A DNA stretch of 64,000 nt from Lachnospiraceae bacterium. GTDB lineage: Bacteria > Bacillota > Clostridia > Lachnospirales > Lachnospiraceae. How positions within the stretch are numbered: the stretch's first letter is position 1; the number at the start of each line of letters is the position of its first letter. The position numbers and the translations under genes were made by a program. A model generated the notes under the pieces. It worked only from the letters and a program-made list of their open reading frames with translations. It was not told the DNA's origin and searched no databases. Below are positions 15,705-25,358 of the stretch, in pieces. The stretch lies in contig SVFH01000013.1 in assembly GCA_015056945.1 (NCBI GenBank), positions 1-64,000 of the forward strand, read 5' to 3'.

Positions 15705-16169
15705 ATGGAAATGAAACCTCAAATTGAAATCTGTTGCATGCAGGAAACGGATTATGATCAGGTGAAAGAGCTTTGGATGAGTATCAAAGGTTTTTCAATT
15801 CGAAGTGTGGATGATTCCAGAGAAGGAGTTGTGAAGTTCTTAAGACGTAATCCTACCACGAGCGTGATTGCAAGAGCGAACGGCAAGGTTGTCGGAAGTA
15901 TTCTTTGCGGACATGACGGACGAAGAGCCGGCTTGTATCACGTATGCGTACGTGAAGAATACAGAAAACACGGAATCGGGAAAAGAATGGTGGAATTTTG
16001 TCTGCAGGCACTTAAGGAGGAAGGCTTAAGCAAAGTTTCGCTTGTGGCGTTCACAAACAATGACTTGGGAAATGCTTTTTGGACCAGTATGGGATGGACC
16101 AAACGCGAAGACTTAAACCAGTATGATTATACATTGAATGAAGACAATATTTGTACGGTAAACGAATAA
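15705..16169 (+). CDS. GNAT-family N-acetyltransferase at head of arginine operon
   Basis: 154 residues. A classic single GNAT domain: 'VIARANGKVVGSILCGHDG', then the acetyl-CoA loop 'VREEYRKHGIGKRMVEF' (about residues 83-99), then 'NAFWTSMGWTKRED'. GNAT enzymes move an acetyl group from acetyl-CoA to an amine. Because it leads the argJ-argB-argD operon, it may be a short-form N-acetylglutamate synthase that primes the cycle ArgJ then recycles. This is inference from position; ArgJ itself can often do both jobs. Start: an ATG at 15705 after a strong AAAGGAGGTG site. A closer ATG at 15700 is in another frame and ends after four codons. Confidence 0.85.
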   Translation: MEMKPQIEICCMQETDYDQVKELWMSIKGFSIRSVDDSREGVVKFLRRNPTTSVIARANGKVVGSILCGHDGRRAGLYHVCVREEYRKHGIGKRMVEFCLQALKEEGLSKVSLVAFTNNDLGNAFWTSMGWTKREDLNQYDYTLNEDNICTVNE

Positions 16170-16207
16170 TAAATACATATAAATAAGAAAGACAGGAGTG
16201 AACAAAT

Positions 16208-17431
16208 ATGAAAATTATCGACGGCGGTGTAACAGCAGCAAAAGGCTTTGCGGCAGCAGGCGCAGAAGCCGGTATCAAATATAAGAACAGAAAAGACATG
16301 GCGATGATATACAGTAAAGTTCCCTGCGTTGCGGCAGGTACTTTCACAACTAATGTGGTAAAGGCAGCCTGCGTTCTGTGGGACAAACAGATTGTAGAGA
16401 ACGAAGCTTTTGCACAGGCAGTTGTAATCAATGCCGGTATTGCAAATGCATGTACCGGTAAGCAGGGGTTTGATTACTGCGCGCAGACTGCAGATGCAAC
16501 GGCAGAGGTGCTTGGTGTACCTTCAAATTCCGTTTTGGTAGCATCAACAGGAGTCATCGGCATGCAGCTTCCGATTGACAGAATCTGTAACGGTGTGAAA
16601 TTACTTTCCGGTCAGCTTGCACAAACAAGGGAAGCGGGCAAACTTGCTGCGGAAGCAATCATGACAACCGATACCGTTTCCAAAGAGGTTGCGGTTACCT
16701 TTGAGATTGACGGCAAAGAAGTGACAGTCGGCGGAATGTGCAAGGGCAGCGGTATGATTCATCCGAATATGTGTACCATGTTAGGATTTGTTACAACAGA
16801 CGTTGCAATCAGCAAGGAACTTTTGACTAAGGCATTAAAAGAAGATGTGGTGGATACGTTTAACATGATTTCCGTAGACGGAGATACTTCCACCAACGAT
16901 ACACTTCTTGTGCTTGCGAACGGTCAGGCAGGAAATACAGAGATTAATGCCGAAGGCGAATCATATGAGAAATTTAAGGAAGCACTGCATTATGTGAATA
17001 TGACGTTGGCGAAGAAAATGGCAGGAGACGGTGAAGGTGCAACAGCATTGTTTGAAACCAAGGTTATCAATGCGGCAAGCAAGGAAGATGCGAGAACACT
17101 GGCTAAATCCGTAATCTGTTCTTCTCTGACAAAGGCAGCTATTTTCGGACATGATGCTAACTGGGGAAGAATCCTTTGTGCACTCGGATACTCCGGTGCA
17201 AAGTTTGATCCGGAAGCGTTGGAACTTTTCTTTGAAGGCGGCGGCAAGCGCATTCAGATTTACAAAGATGGTGTGGCAACTGATTACAGCGAAGAAGAAG
17301 CAAGCGAAATTCTTTCACAGCCTGAAGTGACGGTTCTGGTGGATATGAAAGCCGGAAATGAAGAAGCAACAGCATGGGGTTGTGATTTGAGCTATGATTA
17401 TGTTAAAATAAATGCGGATTATCGTTCTTAA
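16208..17431 (+). CDS. argJ: Glutamate N-acetyltransferase/amino-acid acetyltransferase ArgJ
   Basis: 407 residues. ArgJ transfers the acetyl group from N-acetylornithine to glutamate, and bifunctional forms also use acetyl-CoA. The self-cleavage site is visible: '[16 protein letters not shown]' with the conserved Thr at residue 190, which becomes the catalytic N-terminus of the beta chain. The oxyanion-hole region '[12 protein letters not shown]' is also present. The ribosome binding site is AGGAGTG. It is 38 bases after the GNAT gene and 23 before argB. With ArgJ present the pathway is of the cyclic type. Confidence 0.97.
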   Translation: MKIIDGGVTAAKGFAAAGAEAGIKYKNRKDMAMIYSKVPCVAAGTFTTNVVKAACVLWDKQIVENEAFAQAVVINAGIANACTGKQGFDYCAQTADATAEVLGVPSNSVLVASTGVIGMQLPIDRICNGVKLLSGQLAQTREAGKLAAEAIMTTDTVSKEVAVTFEIDGKEVTVGGMCKGSGMIHPNMCTMLGFVTTDVAISKELLTKALKEDVVDTFNMISVDGDTSTNDTLLVLANGQAGNTEINAEGESYEKFKEALHYVNMTLAKKMAGDGEGATALFETKVINAASKEDARTLAKSVICSSLTKAAIFGHDANWGRILCALGYSGAKFDPEALELFFEGGGKRIQIYKDGVATDYSEEEASEILSQPEVTVLVDMKAGNEEATAWGCDLSYDYVKINADYRS

Positions 17432-17454
17432 AGAATAGAAAGCAGGTAGAAGAA

Positions 17455-18351
17455 ATGGAAAAAGGAATGGAAAAAGTATTGGAGAAAGCTTCCGTACTCG
17501 TAGAGGCGCTCCCTTATATTCAGAAATATAACAGAAAGATTATCGTTGTGAAATACGGCGGCAGTGCAATGGCAAACGAAGAGTTACAGAAGAAAGTAAT
17601 TGAAGACGTAACGCTGTTAAAACTGGTTGGATTTAAACCGATTATTGTACACGGCGGCGGTAAGGAAATCAGCCGTTGGGTAGATAAAGTCGGCAAGACA
17701 CCGGAGTTTGTAAACGGCCTTCGTGTGACGGATGCCGAGACCATGGAAATTGCGGAAATGGTTTTGAATAAAGTAAACAAAAGTCTTGTTACCATGGTAC
17801 AGGAACTTGGCGTAAAAGCAGTCGGCATCAGCGGAAAGGACGGCGGACTTCTCCGTGTAGACAAGAAATGTCCGGACGGAAAGGATATCGGCTTTGTAGG
17901 TGACATTAAAGAAGTAAATGCAAAGATTCTCTACGATTTGCTTGAGAATGATTTCCTTCCCATTGTTGCACCGATCGGTCTGGATGACCATTTTCAGACT
18001 TATAATATTAATGCAGATGATGCGGCTTGCGAAATTGCAAAGGCAGTCGGCGCTGAGAAGCTTGCGTTCTTAACAGACATTGAAGGCTTGTATAAAGACA
18101 TCAATGATAAGAGTACATTTATCTCACGTATCAGTGCTTCCCAGGCGCATGAACTGATTGAAAGCGGTTTCATTGGCGGCGGAATGCTTCCGAAACTGAA
18201 CAACTGTACAACGGCAATTGAAAGCGGTGTAAGCAGAGTGCATATTCTTGACGGTCGTATGCCTCATTGTCTCTTACTTGAGATTTTTACCAAGAACGGT
18301 ATCGGAACGGCAATTATTGCGGATGAAGACCCGCTTAACTATGAGAATTAA
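17455..18351 (+). CDS. argB: Acetylglutamate kinase
   Basis: 298 residues. It phosphorylates N-acetylglutamate, the second step of ornithine synthesis and usually the arginine-inhibited one in cyclic pathways. Amino-acid kinase motifs: '[11 protein letters not shown]' (about 28-38), '[13 protein letters not shown]' (about 62-74) and '[11 protein letters not shown]' near the C-terminus. The N-terminal extension before the kinase core (about 25 residues including '[16 protein letters not shown]') is the kind associated with arginine-sensitive enzymes. argC, whose product acts next, is not in this operon. Confidence 0.97.
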   Translation: MEKGMEKVLEKASVLVEALPYIQKYNRKIIVVKYGGSAMANEELQKKVIEDVTLLKLVGFKPIIVHGGGKEISRWVDKVGKTPEFVNGLRVTDAETMEIAEMVLNKVNKSLVTMVQELGVKAVGISGKDGGLLRVDKKCPDGKDIGFVGDIKEVNAKILYDLLENDFLPIVAPIGLDDHFQTYNINADDAACEIAKAVGAEKLAFLTDIEGLYKDINDKSTFISRISASQAHELIESGFIGGGMLPKLNNCTTAIESGVSRVHILDGRMPHCLLLEIFTKNGIGTAIIADEDPLNYEN

Positions 18352-18367
18352 TGAAAGGACTGATTTT

Positions 18368-19561
18368 ATGCAGCAAATCATAAATCAGGCAGAGAGTGTT
18401 CTGCTTCATACATATAACCGTTTTCAGGTGGTATTTGACCATGCTGACGGAGTTAAACTTTATGATGTAAACGGCAAGGAATATCTTGATTTTGTATCAG
18501 GAATCGGTGTTTTTGCATTGGGATATAATAACAAAGAGTATAATGATGCCCTGAAGGGACAGATTGATAAAATTCTGCATACTTCGAACTACTATTATAA
18601 TGTACCGGCAATTAATGCGGCAGAGAAACTTCTCAAAGCCGCACAGATGGACCGTGTATTCTTTACAAACAGCGGTGCGGAGGCGATTGAAGGTGCCATC
18701 AAAGCAGCAAGAAAGTATGCGTATAACAAGGATGGACAGACGGATCATGAGATCATTGCATTGGAACATTCCTTCCACGGAAGAACCATGGGAGCGCTTT
18801 CCGTAACGGGAACTCCGAAGTACCGTGAGGCATTCCAGCCGATGATTGGTTATGTGAAATTTGCGGAAATGAATGATCTTGAAAGCGTAAAGGCACAGAT
18901 AACGGATAAAACATGTGCAATTCTTTTAGAGCCTGTTCAGGGCGAAGGCGGAATTTATCCGGCGACGGAAGAATTCTTAAAAGGAATCAAGGAGATTTGT
19001 GAAGAGAAAGATATCTTATTGATCTTTGATGAAGTACAGTGCGGCATGGGAAGAACCGGATATATGTTTGCATGGCAGAAATTCGGCATCCGTCCCGACA
19101 TTATGACTTCAGCGAAGGCCCTCGGATGCGGTGTGCCGGTTGGTGCATTTATGATGACGCAGAAGGTTGCGGATTCTTCGCTTGTAGCAGGAGATCACGG
19201 AAGCACCTATGGTGGAAATCCGCTTGTAGGTGCCGCAATTGATAAAGTATTTGATTTGTTTGAGAAGCAGAATGTACTTGCCAATGTACAGGAAGTTGGA
19301 GCATATCTGGAAGAAAAACTCGAAGAGCTGACTGTAAAGTATGATACGATTCTCCTTCACAGAGGAGCAGGTCTTATGCAGGGATTGGTGTTTGATAAAC
19401 CGGTTGCCGATATTATTAACGAAGCTCTTGCGAACGGGTTGGTTTTAATTAATGCAGGAACGCATATCATCCGTTTTCTTCCTCCGCTGGTAATCAGCAA
19501 AAAGGATGTGGATGCCATGATTGCAATTCTTGATGCGGCAATTGAAAAAACACTTTGCTGA
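18368..19561 (+). CDS. argD: Acetylornithine aminotransferase
   Basis: 397 residues from the ATG at 18368, which has a GAAAGGA site and lies 17 bases after argB. The longer in-frame opening to 18248 overlaps argB and is rejected. It is a class III PLP-dependent aminotransferase: 'FFTNSGAEAIEGAIKAARKY', 'HSFHGRTMGALSVTG', 'DEVQCGMGRTG' and the PLP-lysine region 'TSAKALGCGVPVGAF'. It converts N-acetylglutamate semialdehyde to N-acetylornithine. It ends the arginine operon, with the solute-binding protein gene starting 33 bases later. Confidence 0.95.
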   Translation: MQQIINQAESVLLHTYNRFQVVFDHADGVKLYDVNGKEYLDFVSGIGVFALGYNNKEYNDALKGQIDKILHTSNYYYNVPAINAAEKLLKAAQMDRVFFTNSGAEAIEGAIKAARKYAYNKDGQTDHEIIALEHSFHGRTMGALSVTGTPKYREAFQPMIGYVKFAEMNDLESVKAQITDKTCAILLEPVQGEGGIYPATEEFLKGIKEICEEKDILLIFDEVQCGMGRTGYMFAWQKFGIRPDIMTSAKALGCGVPVGAFMMTQKVADSSLVAGDHGSTYGGNPLVGAAIDKVFDLFEKQNVLANVQEVGAYLEEKLEELTVKYDTILLHRGAGLMQGLVFDKPVADIINEALANGLVLINAGTHIIRFLPPLVISKKDVDAMIAILDAAIEKTLC

Positions 19562-19593
19562 GCTAGTTTGGAGACACAATTTAGTGAGGGAAT

Positions 19594-21036
19594 ATGAAAA
19601 AAATAGTATCAATTATATTGATTGGGTTACTCGTGTTTTTGGTGTGGCAAAATCCTGTCTGCTCCCCGATGGGAGAGAATATGAACGGACTGGTGAAAGA
19701 TGATGTGATTCACATCTGGTATACGGATGAGGCGCTTGCTTCCTATTTGGACAACGCATCTATTTCGTATTATTCGCAAACAGGAGTACATGTCCAGCCT
19801 GTATTGGTTTCAGGACTTGGCTATTTAGAAAAGATTCATGAAGAAACCCTGCACGGCGCGAATGTACCGGATTTATATATTATCGGGAATGAGAGTTTGG
19901 AAACAGCCGTACTTTCCGGTTTGGCAACACCGCTAAAAGATTCGCGTCATATTTTAAATACCTCCTCTTTTCCGCAGGTTTCATTGGATGCGGTAAGTTA
20001 TGGGGGAGATTATGTGGGATATCCGTTGTGTTTTGAAACTTCGGTGTTTTTATACAACAAGACGTATCTTGAAGCAATTGCCGGTCGCGAAGCAGAACGG
20101 ATTGCGAAAGAAGCAGCTTCTGAGTCTGCAAAGCAAGAGGGCAGTGAAACATCAGAAGATGAAGCAGAAAATGAGAGTGAAAAACTTTCTCCCGAGGATA
20201 TTACACCGGAAAAAATATTGCCGCGTTCCTATGTGGGAATTCTTGAATTTGCGAACTCTTACGACCCGCCGGAAGGGATGGAAGTATTCTTGAAGTGGGA
20301 CGTGACGGATATCATGTATAATTACGGTTTTGCCGGTGCATATATGGATTTAGGCGGCAGTACGGGAGATGACAGAGGCAGACTTGATTTGTATAATACA
20401 AATGCGATGTATGCGCTCAGCATTTTTCAGGATTTTAATCAGTTCTTTTCCATTGAAGCCAAGGAAATCACATATGACTCTGTGATTGATGAATTTATAC
20501 AGGGAAAAGTAATGTTTACGTTTGCCAATACGGCAGTGATTGAGAAATTGGAAAGAGCGAAAGAAGACGGAAGTCTTGCGTTTGAATACGGGATTGCGCC
20601 GCTTGAAATGTTGAATACAACACTTCAGGCAAGAAATCTTTCCGTAACGGATACGGTTGTTGTTAACGGATATGGAGAACAGCGTGAACTGGCCGAAGAT
20701 TTTGCTGCATATTTGAGCAGTGAATATGTGACGAATCTTTACGCCCGCTCCGGTAAAATGTGTGCATATAAATCAGTGGAATATGAATATCCGCAGATGG
20801 CGGCAGTGAAAGACTGTTATGAAATGAGTGTGCCGATTCCGAAACTTGTAGAGAGCGGAAACTACTGGGTATTAGCAGAACTTTGCTATACAAATATCTG
20901 GGAAGGTGAAGATGTAAACCAGTCATTGCTTGCTTTGGCGCAAAAGATAAATGGTCAGATTTTGGGAGATGAGGCGACGGAATTAACAAGCCTGCCTACC
21001 CCTGAAGTGGTAGAAAGTTATATCAGCTCAGAATAA
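19594..21036 (+). CDS. Extracellular solute-binding protein (ABC sugar-type)
   Basis: 480 residues. An N-terminal hydrophobic segment (about 4-22) acts as signal or anchor; a Cys at 23 is not in a good lipobox. The fold pattern is that of family 1 solute-binding proteins, with 'HIWYTDEALASYLDNA' near the start and 'GDYVGYPLCFETSVFLYNKTYLEA' about residues 130-155. An acidic, Glu/Ser-rich insert (about 165-205) looks like a flexible loop. No permease or ATPase genes lie beside it, so it is an orphan. It starts after a TGAGGGA site, 33 bases after argD. Confidence 0.75.
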   Translation: MKKIVSIILIGLLVFLVWQNPVCSPMGENMNGLVKDDVIHIWYTDEALASYLDNASISYYSQTGVHVQPVLVSGLGYLEKIHEETLHGANVPDLYIIGNESLETAVLSGLATPLKDSRHILNTSSFPQVSLDAVSYGGDYVGYPLCFETSVFLYNKTYLEAIAGREAERIAKEAASESAKQEGSETSEDEAENESEKLSPEDITPEKILPRSYVGILEFANSYDPPEGMEVFLKWDVTDIMYNYGFAGAYMDLGGSTGDDRGRLDLYNTNAMYALSIFQDFNQFFSIEAKEITYDSVIDEFIQGKVMFTFANTAVIEKLERAKEDGSLAFEYGIAPLEMLNTTLQARNLSVTDTVVVNGYGEQRELAEDFAAYLSSEYVTNLYARSGKMCAYKSVEYEYPQMAAVKDCYEMSVPIPKLVESGNYWVLAELCYTNIWEGEDVNQSLLALAQKINGQILGDEATELTSLPTPEVVESYISSE

Positions 21037-21048
21037 TGAAAGAATAAG

Positions 21049-21112
21049 AAACCGATCAGAGGAACATACTAATGATACAATTTTCAGGAGGTGTGAAATG
21101 ATCGGTTTTTTA
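21049..21112 (+). terminator. Terminator-like hairpin overlapping next start codon
   Basis: AAACCGATCA (21049-21058) pairs perfectly with TGATCGGTTT (21099-21108), and six T residues run through 21106-21111. The right arm includes the start codon and next codons of the following gene (ATGATCGGTTTT). The loop is long (40 bases) and contains the AGGAGG ribosome binding site. It could end transcription of the solute-binding protein gene, hide the start of the next gene, or both. Confidence 0.5.
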
Positions 21113-21532
21113 ATTGCAGCTATTTCAGGAGCTCTTATGAGCATACAAGGTGTTTTTAATACCGAGGTAACCAAGCAGACCGGACTCTGGTTGTCAAGCG
21201 CCTTTGTGCAGCTGAGTGCGTTTGCAGTATGCTTGATTGTCTGGTTGATAAAAGAACGGACTCCGGTTGCGGGACTTTTGACGGTACAGCCGAAGTATCT
21301 GCTTTTGGGGGGAGTAATAGGGGCATTTATTACAATCACGGTAGTGAAATCCATGGAAATGATGGGACCGGCCAAAGCGGTGATGTGTATAGTGGTAACA
21401 CAGGTTATTGTGGCATATCTGCTTGAGGTTTTTGGGCTTTTCGGATTAGAAAAAAAGCCTCTCGAAATGCAAAAAGTAGTCGGAGCGTTGATTGCTTTAG
21501 CGGGAATTATTGTTTTTAAGTGGAAGACGTGA
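21098..21532 (+). CDS. YdcZ-type (DUF606) small DMT transporter
   Basis: 144 residues with five hydrophobic helices, the size of the single-repeat YdcZ/DUF606 branch of the drug/metabolite transporter superfamily, which probably works as a dimer. Recognised by 'GFLIAAISGALMSIQGVFNTEV', 'GLWLSSAFVQLSAF' and 'GALIALAGIIVFKW'. The substrate is unknown. Its start codon lies in the right arm of a terminator-like hairpin, within reach of an AGGAGGTG site in the loop, so initiation could depend on RNA folding. Confidence 0.85.
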   Translation: MIGFLIAAISGALMSIQGVFNTEVTKQTGLWLSSAFVQLSAFAVCLIVWLIKERTPVAGLLTVQPKYLLLGGVIGAFITITVVKSMEMMGPAKAVMCIVVTQVIVAYLLEVFGLFGLEKKPLEMQKVVGALIALAGIIVFKWKT

Positions 21533-21631
21533 AAAAGACTTGTATTTCGGAGAAAAGTATTTTAAACTTATAAAAGCAATCGGTTCAAGGGCCTTCGATA
21601 CAAGAAGTGTTGTATGGAGGAGCTGATTGAA

Positions 21632-22225
21632 ATGAAAAAGAAAATATTTGAATTAATGGGCATTGCGGTTATGATTGCCGTGGTGCTTGTTGCATGTCGC
21701 GCAGAGGGAGAAATTGAGAATTTTTATTCTTTTTCGCGCGAGGAAGAAGACCCGGAAAGCGAAGAGACGCATCAGGAGACTGTTTTAGAAGAAAACGAGG
21801 ATGCAATTCTTGTGCAGGAAGAATGGGAACAGGTTTATGTGCATGTATGCGGGGCTGTTATGAATCCCGGTGTGTATGCATTGCCTGTCGGAAGCCGTCT
21901 GTACGAAGCAACTGCCTTAGCAGGTGGTTTGGCTCAGGAGGCTGATACGGATGGCATTAATCTTGCGCGGACGCTTAAAGATGGGGAACAGGTCCGTATT
22001 CCTTTTCAGGGAGAGGAAATTCAGACGGATGGATTGATTAATATTAATCGCGCGGATGAGTCGCAGCTTTGTCAGATTCCGGGCGTCGGCGCATCCAAGG
22101 CCAAAGCTATTCTTTTGTATCGTGAGACAAATGGTCCGTTCGACAGCATTGAAGCATTGATGAAAGTGAGCGGAATTAAGGAAGGGCTTTTGGAGCAGAT
22201 GCGGCCATATATTACATGTGAATGA
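21632..22225 (+). CDS. comEA: ComEA-type DNA-binding competence protein
   Basis: 197 residues from the ATG at 21632, chosen because the GGAGGAG site is 8 bases before it; an upstream ATG at 21614 overlaps that site. Order: an N-terminal membrane anchor (about 8-25), an acidic linker, an SLBB domain ('YVHVCGAVMNPGVYALPVGSRL', about 70-130), and a C-terminal helix-hairpin-helix domain ('LININRADESQLCQIPGVGASKAKAI', in parts). ComEA binds double-stranded DNA at the cell surface and passes it to ComEC, encoded 3 kb downstream. A GerM gene and a two-component system lie between them. Confidence 0.93.
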   Translation: MKKKIFELMGIAVMIAVVLVACRAEGEIENFYSFSREEEDPESEETHQETVLEENEDAILVQEEWEQVYVHVCGAVMNPGVYALPVGSRLYEATALAGGLAQEADTDGINLARTLKDGEQVRIPFQGEEIQTDGLININRADESQLCQIPGVGASKAKAILLYRETNGPFDSIEALMKVSGIKEGLLEQMRPYITCE

Positions 22226-22237
22226 GAGGAAAAAAAC

Positions 22238-22921
22238 GTGGCGAACAAGGTGTTAATTGTAGATGATGAGAAATTGATTGTGAAGGGACTGAAATTCAGC
22301 CTTGAACAAGAGGGCATGCAGGTAGATTGCGCCTATGACGGCGAAGAGGCGCTTGCATTCGCGCAACAAAATCAATATGACATTATCCTTTTAGATATTA
22401 TGCTGCCAAAGCTTTCCGGACTGGAAGTTTGTCAGCAAATCAGAGAAAACTCCAATGTGCCAATTATTATGTTAACCGCCAAAGGCGATGATATGGATAA
22501 AATAATGGGACTTGAATACGGGGCAGATGATTATATTACCAAACCGTTTAATGTGTTGGAAGTAAAAGCCCGTATGAAAGCAATTATGCGTCGCGTGGCG
22601 CCTCCAAAGAAAGCTGAACAAAAAATTGTAGAGGCGGGAGATCTGACTTTACGCATTGCGGATAAGAGACTGTTTATTTCAGGAAAGGAAATGAATGTAA
22701 CCGGCAAAGAATTTGAGGTACTCTTATTTCTTGTTACAAATCCGAATAAGGTGTACAGCAGGGATGAATTACTGAAAGCGGTGTGGGGACATGATTATCC
22801 GGGTGATGTCCGGACTGTGGATGTTCATATCCGTCGTTTGCGTGAAAAGATTGAAAAGAATCCGAGTGAACCACGTTATGTACATACAAAGTGGGGCGTT
22901 GGATATTATTATCAGGAGTAG
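22238..22921 (+). CDS. OmpR/PhoB-family response regulator
   Basis: 227 residues, GTG start after a GAGAGGA site, 12 bases after comEA. The receiver domain has the acidic pair 'VDDEK', phosphoacceptor Asp53 in 'ILLDIMLPKLSG', Thr in 'IMLTAKGDD' and Lys in 'ADDYITKPFN'. The C-terminal winged helix ('EFEVLLFLVTNPNKVYSRDELLKAVWGHDYPGD', in parts) binds DNA. It pairs with the kinase gene 14 bases downstream. Targets unknown; its place among competence and spore genes is suggestive only. Confidence 0.95.
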   Translation: MANKVLIVDDEKLIVKGLKFSLEQEGMQVDCAYDGEEALAFAQQNQYDIILLDIMLPKLSGLEVCQQIRENSNVPIIMLTAKGDDMDKIMGLEYGADDYITKPFNVLEVKARMKAIMRRVAPPKKAEQKIVEAGDLTLRIADKRLFISGKEMNVTGKEFEVLLFLVTNPNKVYSRDELLKAVWGHDYPGDVRTVDVHIRRLREKIEKNPSEPRYVHTKWGVGYYYQE

Positions 22922-22935
22922 AAGGAATGTAGTTC

Positions 22936-24396
22936 ATGAAATGGTTTGCAACTTTAAAAAGCGAACTGAATAAAATCACTTTTTATCGAAGTCTTAAGTT
23001 TCGAATTTCTTTTCTTATTGTTTTGACAGGACTGATTAGTTGCTCTGTTATGCGTTTTGGAATTTTGCAGAGTTATTTTAACCGGGCAGTGGAAGTAAGG
23101 GTTGGTGATGTGCAGAACCAGATGAAGGTATTAGCGGATCACCTCCTTACTTATAATTATTTGCAGGAACCTCAGTCCGATCTGATTAATGCGGAATTGG
23201 AGCAGTTTTCTACGCTTTATGATGGCCGTATTCTGATTATCAATGATCGTCTTAATATTATCCGTGATACATATAATATTAATCAGGGAAAAACCATTAT
23301 AGCGGAAGAGGTTATCCGTTGTTTTAAAGGTCAGATGAATTATAATCTGGATGAGGACAATGGGTTTATCGAAGTTACGGTTCCTATTCAGCAGGCAGAA
23401 GGAGAGAAGTATCGGATTGTTGGCGTGATTTATGCGAGTGTATCAACAAACAGTATTGCTGCAAATTATGATATTTTGAACAGAAATGCGTTGTTAATCA
23501 GTACGCTAATGTTTATGGCAGTGTGTGTTCTGGCGTTTATGATACCGCGAATGATGATGAAACCGTTTGATAAAATGACGGATGCGATTAATGCCATGAA
23601 AGCCGGTTTTGCAGATGATCTGATTGAAGTGAATGATTATACGGAAACAGAACATATTGTAGATGCATTCAATCATTTGCTTGACAGAATGAAAGTACTG
23701 GATGATTCCAGACAGGAATTTGTTTCCAATGTCTCACATGAATTAAAGACGCCGATGACATCCATTAAAGTTCTTGCGGATTCACTTAATACACAGGAAG
23801 ATGTTCCGGTAGAATTGTATAAAGAGTTTATGACAGATATTGTGGACGAGATTGACAGAGAGAATAAAATTATTAATGACTTACTTGCATTGGTTAAGCT
23901 GGATAAGTCTGCATCAACTCTGAACGTAGAAGCCGTAAACATTAACAGCTTAATCTCTTCTGTGTTCAAACGTCTGAAACCGCTTGCAAATGAAAAAAAT
24001 ATTGAGTTGATATTCCAAAGTCAGAGAGAAGTGGTTGCGGAAGTGGATGAGGTGAAATTGTCGCTTGCGATTATGAATCTGATTGAAAACGGAATTAAAT
24101 ATAACAAAGAGGATGAAGGCTGGGTACGTGTTACACTGGATGCGGACCATCAGTTTTTTACCTTTGAAGTTGAGGATTCCGGAATTGGAATTCCGGAAGA
24201 AGAGCAGAAGCATATTTTTGAAAGATTTTATCGTGTGGACAAATCGCACTCGAGAGAAATAGGCGGAACGGGACTGGGACTTGCAATTACAAGAAGTACG
24301 GTTTTGAAACACAGAGGCTCAATTAAAGTAAACAGTGAACCCGGAGAGGGGACTTGCTTTGTTGTTAAAATCCCGCTCTCTTACATTCAATCATAA
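22936..24396 (+). CDS. Sensor histidine kinase (PhoR/WalK-like)
   Basis: 486 residues. Transmembrane helices at about 22-44 and 185-205 flank an extracellular PAS/Cache-like sensor of about 140 residues. Then come a HAMP region, the phosphoacceptor His268 in 'VSNVSHELKTPMTS', and the ATPase domain with 'NLIENGIKYN' (N box), 'VEDSGIGIPEE' (G1), 'FERFYRVDKSHSREIGGTGLGL' (F and G2). It should phosphorylate the regulator encoded 14 bases upstream. The signal is unknown. Confidence 0.95.
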   Translation: MKWFATLKSELNKITFYRSLKFRISFLIVLTGLISCSVMRFGILQSYFNRAVEVRVGDVQNQMKVLADHLLTYNYLQEPQSDLINAELEQFSTLYDGRILIINDRLNIIRDTYNINQGKTIIAEEVIRCFKGQMNYNLDEDNGFIEVTVPIQQAEGEKYRIVGVIYASVSTNSIAANYDILNRNALLISTLMFMAVCVLAFMIPRMMMKPFDKMTDAINAMKAGFADDLIEVNDYTETEHIVDAFNHLLDRMKVLDDSRQEFVSNVSHELKTPMTSIKVLADSLNTQEDVPVELYKEFMTDIVDEIDRENKIINDLLALVKLDKSASTLNVEAVNINSLISSVFKRLKPLANEKNIELIFQSQREVVAEVDEVKLSLAIMNLIENGIKYNKEDEGWVRVTLDADHQFFTFEVEDSGIGIPEEEQKHIFERFYRVDKSHSREIGGTGLGLAITRSTVLKHRGSIKVNSEPGEGTCFVVKIPLSYIQS

Positions 24397-24410
24397 TTTG
24401 GAGCAAAGAT

Positions 24411-25358
24411 ATGAAAAAAATAATGCGAGTGTTTCTTCTTGTTTTGCTTCTGTGTATAGCAGGCGGATGCAAGCATGAAACACAGGAAAACGAATATAAG
24501 GATCAAAATATTGATATTTATTATATCAATCGTGATGAAACAACAATTAGAAGTGAAAAGTATGAAATTCAGTCATCTGATATCAGTAATACAATAGAAG
24601 AGGTGCTTGCGAAGATGAAAGAGGCGCCGGAGAAAGCAGAGCTGAAAGCTGCGCCGTTCTCAGACATTGTTATTCACGCAATACGGTTGGAAGAAACAAT
24701 ACTTACGCTTGATTTGGATGAGAAATACAATTCACTTCCCTATACGACAGAAGTTTTGGTACGGGCGTCCATCGTAAAAACTCTGACACAGATTCCGGGC
24801 GTGGAATTTGTAAGTATAGAAGTGGGAGGTGCTCCGCTAATAGATACTGCAGGAGAGGTGGTAGGTCTTTTGGCAAAAGACCAGTTTGTTGATAATCCTG
24901 AGGGACAAATCAGCAACAATGCGCAGGCAAACTTTTTATTGTATTTTGCAGATGAAAGCGGAACTAATCTGGTGCCGGTGCAACGTTATATGGAATATAA
25001 TACGAATATCCCACCCGAAAAACTGGTTGCCGAAATGATTATCCAGGGACCGTCAGCAGGGGAAGATTCTTATCCTGTTGTGAATCCTAACACGAAAGTA
25101 ATCAGTATTATCATGAAGGACAGAACCTGTTATCTGAATCTGGATGAGAATTTTTTAACTCAGGTTTACAGTGTGAATTCGGATGTTACAATCTATTCGC
25201 TTGTAAATTCCATTATCGCGCTGAATAATGTAAATAAGGTGCAAATTTCGGTTAATGGTAAAACAGAAGTAACTTATATGGAAAGTATCAGCTTGACAAA
25301 TTATTTTGAGAGAAATCTTGATTTGGTGAAGCAGCAGACGGAGGAAACAAACGAGTGA
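24411..25358 (+). CDS. GerMN-domain lipoprotein, GerM-like
   Basis: 315 residues. The signal peptide ends in a lipobox (A-G-G-C, about residue 20). Two GerMN repeats follow: about 40-155 ('YYINRDETTIRSEKYEI' ... 'LDLDEKYNSL') and about 180-300 ('VPVQRYMEYNTNIPPEKLVAEMIIQGP' ... 'CYLNLDENFL'). In GerM of Bacillus the domain takes part in sporulation and germination; it is also found in other envelope proteins. The stop overlaps the GTG start of comEC by four bases, so the two are translationally coupled. Lying right behind a sensor kinase, it could also act as a sensor-associated lipoprotein. Confidence 0.88.
   Translation: MKKIMRVFLLVLLLCIAGGCKHETQENEYKDQNIDIYYINRDETTIRSEKYEIQSSDISNTIEEVLAKMKEAPEKAELKAAPFSDIVIHAIRLEETILTLDLDEKYNSLPYTTEVLVRASIVKTLTQIPGVEFVSIEVGGAPLIDTAGEVVGLLAKDQFVDNPEGQISNNAQANFLLYFADESGTNLVPVQRYMEYNTNIPPEKLVAEMIIQGPSAGEDSYPVVNPNTKVISIIMKDRTCYLNLDENFLTQVYSVNSDVTIYSLVNSIIALNNVNKVQISVNGKTEVTYMESISLTNYFERNLDLVKQQTEETNE

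Noticed and set aside
15700-15714. ATG closest to the AAAGGAGGTG site in front of the GNAT gene
   Set aside because: It opens only four codons before a stop; the GNAT frame starts five bases later.
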